The notes under the pieces are model-generated. The model was not told the origin of the DNA and did not search any database. It saw nothing but the letters and a program-made list of their open reading frames with translations. Positions 23,130 through 32,467 of a stretch of DNA of 64,000 nucleotides are shown here, piece after piece. The DNA is from Acinetobacter sp. Marseille-Q1618. Its GTDB lineage: Bacteria; Pseudomonadota; Gammaproteobacteria; Pseudomonadales; Moraxellaceae. The stretch is from the NCBI RefSeq assembly GCF_902809855.1, contig NZ_CADDWJ010000001.1, positions 1-64,000 on the forward strand. The letters are read 5' to 3'. Position numbers and translations under genes: made by a program. Every line of letters begins with the position of its first letter. The first letter of the stretch is position 1.

Positions 23130-24461
23130 ATGGGTGTACATCAATATACATCCGATGTGACAGGTATTGATACGTCAATCGGTATTCCACGACGTTATGC
23201 TTGGATGGTCTTTGCGCTTACTTTTGGTTTACTCATTTCGGACTATATGTCGAGACAGGTTTTAAATGCTGTCTTTCCACTTATTAAAAATGAATGGGCA
23301 TTAACTGACAGTCAGTTGGGTCTACTCAGTGGCATTGTAGCATTAATGGTAGGTCTACTCACCCTACCATTGTCACTACTAGCTGATCGGTTTGGACGGG
23401 TCAAAAGCTTAACAATAATGGCTGTATTGTGGAGTCTAGCAACTTTAGGCTGTGCGCTTGCTGAAAGCTATCAACACATGTTTATTGCACGTTTTCTAGT
23501 AGGTGTTGGAGAAGCTGCATATGGCAGTGTGGGGATCGCGGTGGTTGTCGCCGTATTCCCAAGAGAAATGAGAGCGACATTAGCCAGTGCATTTATGGCA
23601 GGTGGTGTGTTTGGCTCTTTCTTAGGCATGTCACTCGGTGGTGTCATGGCGGAACATTTTGGTTGGCGCTGGGCATTTGCAGGTATGGCAATTTTTGGTC
23701 TGGTTTTGGCGATGCTCTATCCATTGGTTGTGAAAGATAAAAAAATTGCGTCACCGAAAGTGATTGATCATCGTGGTCAAAAAATAAAACCAGCAAAAAG
23801 CCCTCTTAGAAGTTTGTATTCAAGTCGTTCTGTCGTTGCAACCTATATTGGCAGTGGTCTACAACTCTTTGTTGGTGGCACGGTAATCGTATGGATGCCA
23901 AGTTATCTAAATCGTTATTACGGTATGAGTACTGACAAAGCAGGGATTACTGCTGCCATCATTGTATTGTTTAGTGCGGTGGGGACAATTTTATGCGGCA
24001 TGCTATGTGACCGTTTAGGAAAAGATCGTCCTGATCGTAAAGTTGTTTTAGCAATAATTTATTGTATTGGTGGTTGCATTCTTTTGTCTGTTGCCTTTGC
24101 CTTACCAGCAGGAATAGCACAATTATTATTGATTTGTTTAGGTATGTTTATCGCTTTGGGTACCAATGGTCCTTCGAGTGCAATGGTGGCGAATTTAACC
24201 CATAACTCGGTGCATGGTACTGCATTTGCAACTTTAACTTTAGCCAATAACTTTTTAGGTTTGGCACTTGGTCCATTGGTAATTGGAAAGCTATCCGATG
24301 TCATTGGTTTACATGATGCTTTTCGAGTGATGCCTTTGGTCAGTATTTTAGCGGCTGTGGTGTTTTTATATGCCAAACGGCATTACCACAAAGACATGGA
24401 ACGTGCCAATCAGCAAGCTTTCGCAACAAATGATTTACAAGATATGGAAGAAAAATCATGA
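23130..24461 (+). CDS. MFS transporter, putative substrate importer
   Basis: This 443-residue inner-membrane permease has about 12 transmembrane helices. MFS signature segments are visible: LADRFGRVKSLTIMAVLWSL between helices 2 and 3, RFLVGVGEAAYGSVG, and LCDRLGKDRPDRK in the second half. It belongs to the anion:cation-symporter-like group that takes up carboxylates and aromatic acids. The ATG at 23130 sits after an excellent GGAGGT, so an in-frame GTG six bases upstream is unlikely. The stop overlaps the next gene by four bases (ATGA). Its position inside the BKACE operon suggests it imports the substrate. Confidence 0.9.
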   Translation: MGVHQYTSDVTGIDTSIGIPRRYAWMVFALTFGLLISDYMSRQVLNAVFPLIKNEWALTDSQLGLLSGIVALMVGLLTLPLSLLADRFGRVKSLTIMAVLWSLATLGCALAESYQHMFIARFLVGVGEAAYGSVGIAVVVAVFPREMRATLASAFMAGGVFGSFLGMSLGGVMAEHFGWRWAFAGMAIFGLVLAMLYPLVVKDKKIASPKVIDHRGQKIKPAKSPLRSLYSSRSVVATYIGSGLQLFVGGTVIVWMPSYLNRYYGMSTDKAGITAAIIVLFSAVGTILCGMLCDRLGKDRPDRKVVLAIIYCIGGCILLSVAFALPAGIAQLLLICLGMFIALGTNGPSSAMVANLTHNSVHGTAFATLTLANNFLGLALGPLVIGKLSDVIGLHDAFRVMPLVSILAAVVFLYAKRHYHKDMERANQQAFATNDLQDMEEKS

Positions 24462-25114
24462 CACGTCAACTCGTTATCGATGTTTTTTTTGAATTTATTT
24501 GTCCTTGGTGTTTAATCGGAAAGCGTCAATTACAAAATGCTATACAACAATTAAAACAAAGCCATCCTGATGTCAGTGTGGTGCTTCAGTGGCGTGGTGT
24601 GCAGCTTTTACCGCAAATTCCAAAAGACGGCGTGCCATTTAAAGCATTCTATTTAGTTAGATTAGGCAATGCGACAGCTGTACGTCAACGCCAAGAACAG
24701 GTTCGTCAAGCTGCAAAAATCGTAGGTATTGATATTGATTTTAATTTGATTCCGCGTATGCCGAATACGAACAAAGCACATGTTTTATTTAAAAATGCGT
24801 TGAAGTTTGCAAGTCCAACACTCTGTGATCGTTTGCTTGAAGCCATTTTCACGGCTTATTTTCATCATTCAGAAGATATCAGTGATATTGCAACCCTACA
24901 AAAAATAGCAAGCTATTGTGGTTTTACCGATGAGATCTTAGACAAAATATTTGCAGAACAAGATAACACAGTATTTATTTCGGCAGATACAGGTGGTAAG
25001 GGGGTGCCATACTTTGTGTTTGATGGGAGTTTTGCGGTGGCAGGAGCTCAACCTGCACAGGCATTATATCAGGCGATGCTTGAAGCATTGGAAATGCAGG
25101 AGCAATATGCATGA
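24458..25114 (+). CDS. DsbA-family (FrnE-like) thiol oxidoreductase
   Basis: This 218-residue cytoplasmic thioredoxin-fold protein has an active site CPWC in FEFICPWCLIGKRQL (residues about 9-23). The cis-Pro loop is GVPYFVFDGSFAVAGAQPA. There is no signal peptide. The family is close to FrnE and 2-hydroxychromene-2-carboxylate isomerase and handles dithiol redox or glutathione-linked isomerisation. It overlaps the MFS gene upstream and the Rieske gene downstream by four bases each, so it is part of the same operon. Its exact role in the pathway is unclear. Confidence 0.85.
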   Translation: MTRQLVIDVFFEFICPWCLIGKRQLQNAIQQLKQSHPDVSVVLQWRGVQLLPQIPKDGVPFKAFYLVRLGNATAVRQRQEQVRQAAKIVGIDIDFNLIPRMPNTNKAHVLFKNALKFASPTLCDRLLEAIFTAYFHHSEDISDIATLQKIASYCGFTDEILDKIFAEQDNTVFISADTGGKGVPYFVFDGSFAVAGAQPAQALYQAMLEALEMQEQYA

Positions 25115-25419
25115 GCATTCGTTTTCAAATTCCTCAGGACAAAATTCCAACTTTAGGGCAACGTACTTTTTTACAAGTTGAAGATCAGTTTGTTGCATTA
25201 TTTAATGTTAATCAAAATCTTTATGCTATTAATGATCGATGTCCTCATCAAGGTGCATCTTTATTTGGCGCCAAGCTTGAAGGAAAAACAATTCAATGTT
25301 GCGCACATGGACTTAAGTTTGATTTGGCGACAGGATACTTGAATAACTCCACCCACTTTAAAGTCACTACGTATCCATTAGAAAAGATCAATGATCACGT
25401 TTTTATAGTGATGGATTGA
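25111..25419 (+). CDS. Small Rieske [2Fe-2S] ferredoxin-like protein
   Basis: This 102-residue soluble Rieske protein has cluster ligands visible as Cys-x-His in RCPHQGASLFG and Cys-x-x-His in CCAHGLKFDLATG. It resembles the NirD/BphF-type small ferredoxins that shuttle electrons to an oxygenase. No terminal oxygenase or reductase partner is encoded next to it. The TauD enzyme does not normally need a ferredoxin, so the electron acceptor is unknown. Translation is coupled by a 4-base overlap with the DsbA-like gene. Confidence 0.88.
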   Translation: MSIRFQIPQDKIPTLGQRTFLQVEDQFVALFNVNQNLYAINDRCPHQGASLFGAKLEGKTIQCCAHGLKFDLATGYLNNSTHFKVTTYPLEKINDHVFIVMD

Positions 25420-25429
25420 GGAGACGAAC

Positions 25430-26437
25430 ATGCCAAATATTCAAACTATTCATCTACGCACACGTGAGTTGCTGCCAGGTTTTATTGTTAGTGCTGTAGT
25501 GGCTGCCGCAGCCTGTTTCCTATCTGAGCATTACGGTGCACCTGTTATGCTGTTTGCTTTATTGCTTGGAATGGGGCTTAACTTTTTATCTAATGATGGA
25601 AAATGTAAAGCAGGCATAGAGTTTACAGCACGTACTGTGTTAAGGATCGGCATTGCGCTTCTAGGCATACGAATTACTTTAGGGCAAATCACAGCATTAG
25701 GATGGCAGCCAGTTATTATGGTGATTACCATAGTTGCTGTAACAATTTCTGCATCTGTGCTTGCGGCAAAAGTACTTGGATTTAATAAATTTTTTGGCAT
25801 GCTCACAGGCGGAGCGACCGCAATTTGTGGTGCATCTGCAGCATTGGCATTGTCTGCGGCGCTGCCGAATCACCCACAAAAAGAAAAAGCAACTTTATTT
25901 ACAGTGATTGGTGTATCTGCACTTTCAACATTAGCGATGATTGTTTATCCCATGATTGCTAGATGGTTAGAGCTTTCTCCACTGGCGTCAGGTGTTTTCT
26001 TGGGAGCAACCATTCATGATGTTGCACAAGTTGTCGGTGCAGGTTATAGCATGTCAACTGAAACAGGCGATACTGCAACGGTTGTGAAGTTAATGCGTGT
26101 AGCAATGCTATTACCCGTGATTGTTTGTGCAGCCATGATTACACGAATGCAAGGTACAGATGATGGTACAGGACAACGTCCACCACTTTTACCAATGTTT
26201 GCCGTGGGTTTTTTAGTTCTCGCCTGTATCAACAGTACAGGATGGGTACCACTTGTCATTCAAAGTGGGCTGAATGAGTTATCTCGTTGGTGTTTAATTA
26301 TTGCGATTAGTGCATTAGGTATGAAAACACAACTCAAAGAATTGGCAAGTGTGGGAATGAAACCGATTTTATTAATGATTGGGGAAAGTATTTTCTTGGT
26401 GCTGTTGGTTCTAGCACTTATGCAGTTGTGGTTATAG
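25430..26437 (+). CDS. YeiH-family putative sulfate/sulfite exporter
   Basis: This 335-residue inner-membrane protein has about ten predicted helices and matches the PSE (putative sulfate exporter, YeiH) family. Its landmarks are GIALLGIRITLGQI, the glycine-rich GGATAICGASAALALSAALP and GATIHDVAQVVGAGYSMS. YeiH homologues often sit with genes that release sulfite or taurine-derived anions. Its presence at the end of the TauD/BKACE operon supports release of a sulfur oxyanion. It starts behind GAGGAGACGAAC. A bidirectional terminator follows, ending this operon. Confidence 0.85.
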   Translation: MPNIQTIHLRTRELLPGFIVSAVVAAAACFLSEHYGAPVMLFALLLGMGLNFLSNDGKCKAGIEFTARTVLRIGIALLGIRITLGQITALGWQPVIMVITIVAVTISASVLAAKVLGFNKFFGMLTGGATAICGASAALALSAALPNHPQKEKATLFTVIGVSALSTLAMIVYPMIARWLELSPLASGVFLGATIHDVAQVVGAGYSMSTETGDTATVVKLMRVAMLLPVIVCAAMITRMQGTDDGTGQRPPLLPMFAVGFLVLACINSTGWVPLVIQSGLNELSRWCLIIAISALGMKTQLKELASVGMKPILLMIGESIFLVLLVLALMQLWL

Positions 26438-26470
26438 TGTAGCGGTTGATTGATGAGTATTTGACAGTAG

Positions 26471-26505
26471 AAAAAAGGCTTCTCCATCATAGAAACGCCT
26501 TTTTT
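26471..26505. terminator. Convergent intrinsic terminator
   Basis: AAAAAAGGC and GCCTTTTTT flank a 17-base loop between the converging yeiH-like and AraC-type genes. T-runs are present in both directions, so it can serve both transcripts. Confidence 0.7.
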
Positions 26506-26547
26506 GTATGATTTCAATGGATAGATGATTGCTGTTGATGATTCGAC

Positions 26548-27558
26548 TTAGTGCAATAAGGTTTTGTTCATTTCACGCCATGTATTTGGTGCCATTTTAA
26601 ATTGACTGATAAACCAACGCGTAAATGAACTTGGCATTGAATACCCTAAAATATCAGAGACTTGTCCTAATGAATAATTTGAATTTTTTAAATAACGAAA
26701 AACTAGATCACGGCGAACATCATTGACTAAATCACTAAAATTAGTATTGTGCGCAATGAGACGGCGTTGTAGGGTGCGTACATTTAAACCATGCGCATGA
26801 GCAACTTGGTCAATGGTAGCGCGCCCCATAGGTAGCAATAAATAAATACTTTTGCGGACATCAAAAATAAGCGAAGATTCACCATCATTTTGTAAAATAT
26901 CAAGATAACGTTGTGCGTGATCTGCCATTGCAGTATTGCCTAATGGATTGGCAGTATCTAGCTCTGTTGCTGTACAAACAATGCCATTAAACTCACTTCC
27001 AAATTTTAAAGTACAGCCAAAAATACGTTTATGCGTTGATAAATCCTTTGGTGCAGGATGTGTGAAATGAATACTTAAAGGATGCCATTTTTGCCCTAGT
27101 AGTGCTGTACAAAAACGGTGGGTAATACCGATTGCGAGTTCAATTGCTTGACGGCTATAAGCTGATATACCTGTCACAACCTCCTCTCTGATAATCACAG
27201 TTTTATCTATCTCTTCGATATAAATTGCGAGTGCATCATTAAATAAATTGCGATAACGCACAATAATCTGCAAAGCATCACGTAAGGTTTGCTGATAATT
27301 TAAAAGTAAGCTGATCTCGCCAAAATCTGCGAGATGGCGTTGTTCTGCCATGCGCAAACCAAAGGTATCACAATGGCTCATTTGAGCAGACTGTTCGAGT
27401 AGATAAATTGCCTTATTAACAGGAATACGTTGTTTCGTATTAGTCAGTTGTGTTGGACATAAGCCGACATTAGACAATAAATGATAAGGATTAATGTCTA
27501 ATTGTTGCGTGACATGCACATAGTTTTTTAAAACTGCCATATGAGCAAGAGGAATCAC
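26548..27558 (-). CDS. AraC-family transcriptional regulator
   Basis: This 336-residue regulator has an N-terminal arabinose-binding-like domain of the PF12625 type (LLSNVGLCPTQLTN). Its C-terminal double helix-turn-helix covers about residues 240-330 (LNVRTLQRRLIAHNTNFSDL and LGYSMPSSFTRWFISQFKMA). The order of domains is that of lipid, carnitine or hydrocarbon pathway regulators such as OruR or ArgR-like proteins. It is divergent from the small hydrolase and the DUF1302/ligase/prpBC genes, which are likely targets. The roughly 290-base spacer (27559-27852) is AT-rich and probably holds both promoters. I do not see a clear operator there. Confidence 0.92.
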   Translation of the reverse strand: MIPLAHMAVLKNYVHVTQQLDINPYHLLSNVGLCPTQLTNTKQRIPVNKAIYLLEQSAQMSHCDTFGLRMAEQRHLADFGEISLLLNYQQTLRDALQIIVRYRNLFNDALAIYIEEIDKTVIIREEVVTGISAYSRQAIELAIGITHRFCTALLGQKWHPLSIHFTHPAPKDLSTHKRIFGCTLKFGSEFNGIVCTATELDTANPLGNTAMADHAQRYLDILQNDGESSLIFDVRKSIYLLLPMGRATIDQVAHAHGLNVRTLQRRLIAHNTNFSDLVNDVRRDLVFRYLKNSNYSLGQVSDILGYSMPSSFTRWFISQFKMAPNTWREMNKTLLH

Positions 27559-27852
27559 CTGAGTTTCTCCTTTTTTAATTTGACCTTCCTAGTCGAATTT
27601 CATTTATAACGAAAATTTGCTGTTCAGCATAGGTCTAATACGGATCTTAAACGTAACTAGATGTAGCTATTTTCAAAATTTAAATTCAGTTTAATCCGAT
27701 TTTATTCAGATGAATTTTTTTTAGTTATTGTGTCGTCAAATGAAAAGTAAATGTCATCTAATGTGTATTTTATGCAATTCTTAACTTGTATTGTGATTAA
27801 GTATTTTGATGAATTATTGTCCTTTTACAGCAGGATGCAAAAGGTAGAAAAT

Positions 27853-28428
27853 ATGGAAAAAATCAACACGAAGGCAACAATTTTGATCATCCCTGGGTTG
27901 AGAGATCATGTAGAAGAGCATTGGCAAACTATATTAGCTACACAGTTAGAAAAAGTACGTACTGTTCCCCCAAATGAGATAGATAAATTAAGCTGTGCTA
28001 ATCGAGTAGCACGTATTCAAGCTGAGTTAGATAAAATTCAAGGTCCAGTGATCTTAGTTGCACATAGTGCTGGTGTACTGATGACTATTCATTGGGCAGC
28101 GAGCTATTCTTCGCCAAAAATCAAAGGCGCATTGTTGGTTACACCCCCTGATTTAAATCAGACTTGGCCTGAAAATTATCCAAGTTCAACAGTGCTTGCA
28201 CAAGAAGGTTGGTCACCTTTACCTGAACAAACTTTACCCTTCCCAAGCATTGTGGTTGCAAGTGAAAATGATCACTTAGCAAGTCAAAAAGTTTTTGAAA
28301 AAATGGCGAAAAATTGGGGCAGTCAATTGGTGAACTTAGGTGAAGTTGGACATATGAATCCTGCCTCAGGATTTGGTTTTTGGCCTGAAGCTATTGAGTT
28401 TATCGCTCAACTTGATGGTGTAGAGTAA
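27853..28428 (+). CDS. RBBP9/YdeN-type alpha/beta hydrolase
   Basis: This 191-residue serine hydrolase has the nucleophile in VAHSAGVLM (Ser in HSAG), an acid in ASENDHLAS and the catalytic His in GEVGHMNPASG. The N-terminal block TILIIPGLRDHVEEHW is the family hallmark. The natural substrate of RBBP9-like hydrolases is generally unknown. The start was set at 27853 because the preceding 34 in-frame codons have no ribosome binding site and no similarity to the family. It stands first in the direction of the DUF1302 gene, but the 200-base gap suggests a separate promoter for that one. Confidence 0.85.
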   Translation: MEKINTKATILIIPGLRDHVEEHWQTILATQLEKVRTVPPNEIDKLSCANRVARIQAELDKIQGPVILVAHSAGVLMTIHWAASYSSPKIKGALLVTPPDLNQTWPENYPSSTVLAQEGWSPLPEQTLPFPSIVVASENDHLASQKVFEKMAKNWGSQLVNLGEVGHMNPASGFGFWPEAIEFIAQLDGVE

Positions 28429-28635
28429 CGTGTTATCTCAGCATCATAAGCATCTAAACATGAATAAAAATAGATCGGTTTAGCAGGAGTTTAAGCCGAT
28501 ATTAGAGAAAAAAGTATTGAGTAAAATCAATGCGAGAAAAAGATTTTCTATAACAATATATCACCGTTTTGCCCATCACATGGACGATGGTCGTCAAAAC
28601 TTATCATGAATAAATCATATCGATATGGAGATGAT

Positions 28636-30471
28636 ATGGTGTGTAAAACTTTATTTTTAAAAAATGCCAAACAGCCTTTTTTTTCATTTACTCAACTTTG
28701 TGTCTGCATGGGATTAGTGTTCAGCATGACTGAAGTTTCAGCTATAACTGTTGAACTAAACGAGGATTGGAAGCTTGAAACCAATACTCATTTGAGTATT
28801 GGGCAAAGTTGGAGTACTCAAGATGCTGATCGTGCTTTACTGTATCGCCCTGATGCATTGAGTATTGGTAAAGAGGGAACAAGTATAGATATTAATGGGG
28901 ATAATGGGCGGGCTAACTTTGAAAAAGGTGATCCTATTTCACAAGTTGTAAAAGGTTTAACAGAATTCCGTCTCAATGGGAAAAATCAAGGCGCTGTACT
29001 GAGTGCAAAGTATTGGTATGATCACGCTTATGAAACAAGGAGAGGTGATTTTATCCCTTTTGATGATTCAGAATGGCCACGTTTGGTGAAATATAAAGGG
29101 ATTGACCTTTGGGATGCTTATCTTTGGAAAAATTTAAGTTTTGATCACGGGGAAAGTCTAGATTTAAAACTGGGTAAACATGCTTTGAATTGGGGTAAAT
29201 CTCAATTTTTTCAAAATGGTTTAAATTCAGTCAGTGCTTTTGACTATGCTGCTATGAACCGTCCAGGAGGTGATGTAAAAGAACGCATCATTCCTGTGGA
29301 GATGTTTTCTTTTGTAGCAGGATTATCAGATAAAACTAAAGTTGAAGGTTTTTATCAGTTTAAATTTCGTCCTTCAACTATTGATGGATGTGGAACTTTT
29401 TTTGAGATCTCTGATGTTTTTGCAGAAAATTGTGGACCTTTATTGATTGGTGGACCGGGCTTTACTACAGACCAAGCCATCAATGGTCCATTGGATTTTA
29501 CTATTGCCCGGTTGCCAAGTGAATATGCCAAAGATAATGGTCAATATGGTGTGGCCATTAAACACATTATTCCAAGTTTGAATAATACTGAATTAGGTGC
29601 ATATTTCGCCAATTATCATAGTCGAATTTTACATTTTGATGGAATTACTGTATCTCAACCAGGCGCAGCCAATTATCACACGGCAAGGATTCTGTCGGTT
29701 TATCCTGAAGATATAAAAATGTATGGTTTAAGTTTGACTGGCAAAGTGGGTAAGACTTCTATTTTCAGTGAGCTCAATTATAAACCTGATATGCCGTTGC
29801 ATTTTAATAGTACGGATATGGTCTATGCGCAGGCCTTATATAATGATACCCCGATTACTTCTGCAGGTGAAACCTTAGCACTTGGTGAGCGTATTAATGG
29901 TTTTGCACGAGTACCTGTCACGCAGTTTAGTTTGGGTGCTGCTAGCGCAATTCCAAATGTGTTTGGTGCAAGTACTTTATCGCTTGTAGGGGAGTTAGGA
30001 ATAAATCATATTGGTGATACTGATCAATACCATTTTGGACGTAGTGGTGCTTTTGGGCGTAGTGGTTTGTCAACAGGTGCTTATAATCCAGCAAAGGTTG
30101 AAACTTATTGTATTGCACCCAAAACAGCACAATTATCTGATCAAGAGATTCAAAATTTAAATGCCAAATATTGTAATGATGAAGGCTTTTTTGAAGAATG
30201 GTCAGCAGGCTATCGCTTAAGAGGTGCATTGAATTATAACGATCTACTCGCTGATACCACAGTTTCGCCAAGTTTAATGTTTCGTCATGATGTCAAAGGT
30301 TATGGCCCTAATTTCCAAGAGCGACAAATGGCGATCAGTGCAGGTATTTCAGCAACTTATCAAAAGAAATATATAACTGAGTTATCTTATACCAATTTCT
30401 TTGGCAACAATGAGTTTAGTGTTTTAGATGATCGTGATTTTGCATCATTAGTCTTTAAAATGCAGTTCTAA
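28636..30471 (+). CDS. DUF1302 outer-membrane protein
   Basis: This 611-residue exported protein of the DUF1302 family has a signal peptide of about 36 residues ending in EVSA and a long beta-rich body. Visible segments are NTHLSIGQSWSTQDADRALL, the KHALNWGKSQFFQNGLNSV block and the aromatic-ending C-terminal strand (ASLVFKMQF) typical of outer-membrane barrels. DUF1302 proteins occur beside DUF1329 and lipid, steroid or aromatic-ester uptake genes, but no DUF1329 partner is present here. The ATG at 28636 lies behind GGAGATGAT. A start ten codons earlier is possible. A role in uptake of a hydrophobic substrate for the ligase downstream is inferred. Confidence 0.82.
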   Translation: MVCKTLFLKNAKQPFFSFTQLCVCMGLVFSMTEVSAITVELNEDWKLETNTHLSIGQSWSTQDADRALLYRPDALSIGKEGTSIDINGDNGRANFEKGDPISQVVKGLTEFRLNGKNQGAVLSAKYWYDHAYETRRGDFIPFDDSEWPRLVKYKGIDLWDAYLWKNLSFDHGESLDLKLGKHALNWGKSQFFQNGLNSVSAFDYAAMNRPGGDVKERIIPVEMFSFVAGLSDKTKVEGFYQFKFRPSTIDGCGTFFEISDVFAENCGPLLIGGPGFTTDQAINGPLDFTIARLPSEYAKDNGQYGVAIKHIIPSLNNTELGAYFANYHSRILHFDGITVSQPGAANYHTARILSVYPEDIKMYGLSLTGKVGKTSIFSELNYKPDMPLHFNSTDMVYAQALYNDTPITSAGETLALGERINGFARVPVTQFSLGAASAIPNVFGASTLSLVGELGINHIGDTDQYHFGRSGAFGRSGLSTGAYNPAKVETYCIAPKTAQLSDQEIQNLNAKYCNDEGFFEEWSAGYRLRGALNYNDLLADTTVSPSLMFRHDVKGYGPNFQERQMAISAGISATYQKKYITELSYTNFFGNNEFSVLDDRDFASLVFKMQF

Positions 30472-30778
30472 TCTATGACATATTAACGCTTTAAAATCAT
30501 TTTTAATTTGGCTCTTCTTTTTATCTACCTTTGAGCGTGGATGAAGGGAAGAGCTTTATCATTTATAAAGAAACAACTGAGCATTTATACATTTTAGTGA
30601 AAGTGGCATTTATTTATCAGGTAAAAATTAGGTTCGATGTGTCCAAAAGATAAGTCCGTGTCGTGAAAAGATAAAAACAAATAAAAAAATTCAGCTAATT
30701 TAAAAAGTAATTTATGCAGCAATGCATGATGAATATTCAAAAAACATTTTAAAAAATTCGGGAATAAGGATATTTTCC

Positions 30779-32410
30779 ATGTACGGCAATATGATGTTTC
30801 AGCCACTTTTGATCAGCAGTTTAATTGAGCATGCTCAGACTTATCATGCAGACACTGCGATTATTTCAAAAAATACAGATGGCACGATGACGCAAACCTG
30901 TTGGGGTGAAATTGCTGAAAACTCGAAACGCTTTGCCAATTATTTAAAAAATTTAAATCTACAAGCAAGTGATCGTGTTGCTACGATCGCATGGAACAAT
31001 CATCGTCATTTAGAAACTTGGTATGCTGTTTCGGGCAGTGGCTTGATTTGTCACACGATGAATCCACGACTTTTTCCAGAACAATTGAGTTTTATTATTA
31101 ATGATGCAGATGATCAAATCCTCATTTTTGATAAAACTTTTGTCCAGTTGATCTTATCGATTAAGGTAAATATTCCAAGGGTAAAACAATTTATTTGTTT
31201 AGACGCTTATGATGCAGATATTGCTGCGATTTTCCCTGATGTTCAGTTTTATGATGATTTAATTGAAAATCAATCCATTCGATTTACATGGCCGATCTTG
31301 GATGAAAACACCGCCAGTTCATTGTGTTATACCTCAGGAACCACAGGCAATCCAAAAGGTGTGTTATATAGCCATCGTTCAACTGTTTTACATAGTTATG
31401 CAAGCAGCTTACCTGATTCATTTAATTTATCTGCTAAAGATCGAATATTACCTGTCGTCCCGATGTTCCATGTCAATGCATGGGGAACACCGTATGCTGC
31501 AGCAATGACAGGGGCAAGTTTAGTCTTACCTGGACCGATGCTTGATGGTAGCAGTTTGGTCAATTTAATTGATGATTATCAAGTGACGGCTGCATTAGGT
31601 GTACCTACTATTTGGCAAGGCTTACTGAATGCAGCACAGCAGTTAGGTAGTGAGCTCAGTAGTTTAAAACGGAATGTCGTAGGTGGTGCTGCATGTCCAC
31701 CATCAATGATTAAAGCCTTTAAGGAAAAATATCAATGTGAAACCATTCACGCATGGGGAATGACTGAAACCAGTCCAATGGGTGTGGTGAATCAACTCAA
31801 AGCTAAACATGGTCAATTGAATGAAGCCAATCAATTGCAAGTGCGTCTAGCTCAAGGTCGTCCACCATTTGGTGTGCAGTTGCGTGTTTGTGAAGAGGAA
31901 AAAGGTACAGTTGAATTGGAGAGAGATGGATATTCAACAGGGCATTTACAAATTAAAGGACACTGGATTGTCGATCGTTATTTTGCTCAAATTGAGTCCG
32001 CTTTAACAGAAGATGGTTGGTTTGATACAGGCGATATCGCCACTTTGGATGATGATGGTTATCTCAATATTGCTGATCGTGCCAAAGATTTAATCAAATC
32101 AGGGGGAGAGTGGATATCCTCTGTAGAGCTAGAAAATATTGCCATTGCACATCCTGATATTGAGAGTGTGGCAGTCATTGCAGCACATCATCCACGTTGG
32201 GATGAGCGTCCAATTTTAATTGCGAAAAAATCTACAGAAAGTCAAATTACCGAGAGCCAAATTCTTGATTATTACAATGACAAAATCGCCAAATGGCAAA
32301 TCCCAGACAAAGTCATTTTTGTAGATACCATTCCTGTGGGCGGTACTGGCAAAATTTTAAAGAAAGATTTGCGTGAAATTTATGGGGCAGTGTTGTTAGA
32401 AAATAACTAA
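30779..32410 (+). CDS. Long-chain fatty-acid-type acyl-CoA ligase
   Basis: This 543-residue ANL-family enzyme forms an acyl-adenylate and then the CoA thioester. It has the P-loop LCYTSGTTGNPKGVLYSHR, HAWGMTETSP and DGWFDTGDIATLDDDGYLNI. The C-terminal lysine sits in GGTGKILKKDLRE. It resembles the medium/long-chain and dimethylsulfoniopropionate or aryl-acid ligases. Substrate choice cannot be decided. The start at 30779 sits after AAGGAT, and upstream codons are probably untranslated. The 307-base gap before it (30472-30778) is AT-rich and I see no gene in it. It leads directly into prpB. Confidence 0.9.
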   Translation: MYGNMMFQPLLISSLIEHAQTYHADTAIISKNTDGTMTQTCWGEIAENSKRFANYLKNLNLQASDRVATIAWNNHRHLETWYAVSGSGLICHTMNPRLFPEQLSFIINDADDQILIFDKTFVQLILSIKVNIPRVKQFICLDAYDADIAAIFPDVQFYDDLIENQSIRFTWPILDENTASSLCYTSGTTGNPKGVLYSHRSTVLHSYASSLPDSFNLSAKDRILPVVPMFHVNAWGTPYAAAMTGASLVLPGPMLDGSSLVNLIDDYQVTAALGVPTIWQGLLNAAQQLGSELSSLKRNVVGGAACPPSMIKAFKEKYQCETIHAWGMTETSPMGVVNQLKAKHGQLNEANQLQVRLAQGRPPFGVQLRVCEEEKGTVELERDGYSTGHLQIKGHWIVDRYFAQIESALTEDGWFDTGDIATLDDDGYLNIADRAKDLIKSGGEWISSVELENIAIAHPDIESVAVIAAHHPRWDERPILIAKKSTESQITESQILDYYNDKIAKWQIPDKVIFVDTIPVGGTGKILKKDLREIYGAVLLENN

Positions 32411-32467
32411 TTATCACTCTAAGTCACCCAATACTTAGCTAATTTACCTATATTCAAGGAAAGGAAT

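Noticed and set aside
27751..27852. Longer start for the small alpha/beta hydrolase
   Set aside because: The extra 34 codons lack a ribosome binding site and any family similarity; the start at 27853 gives the usual length.
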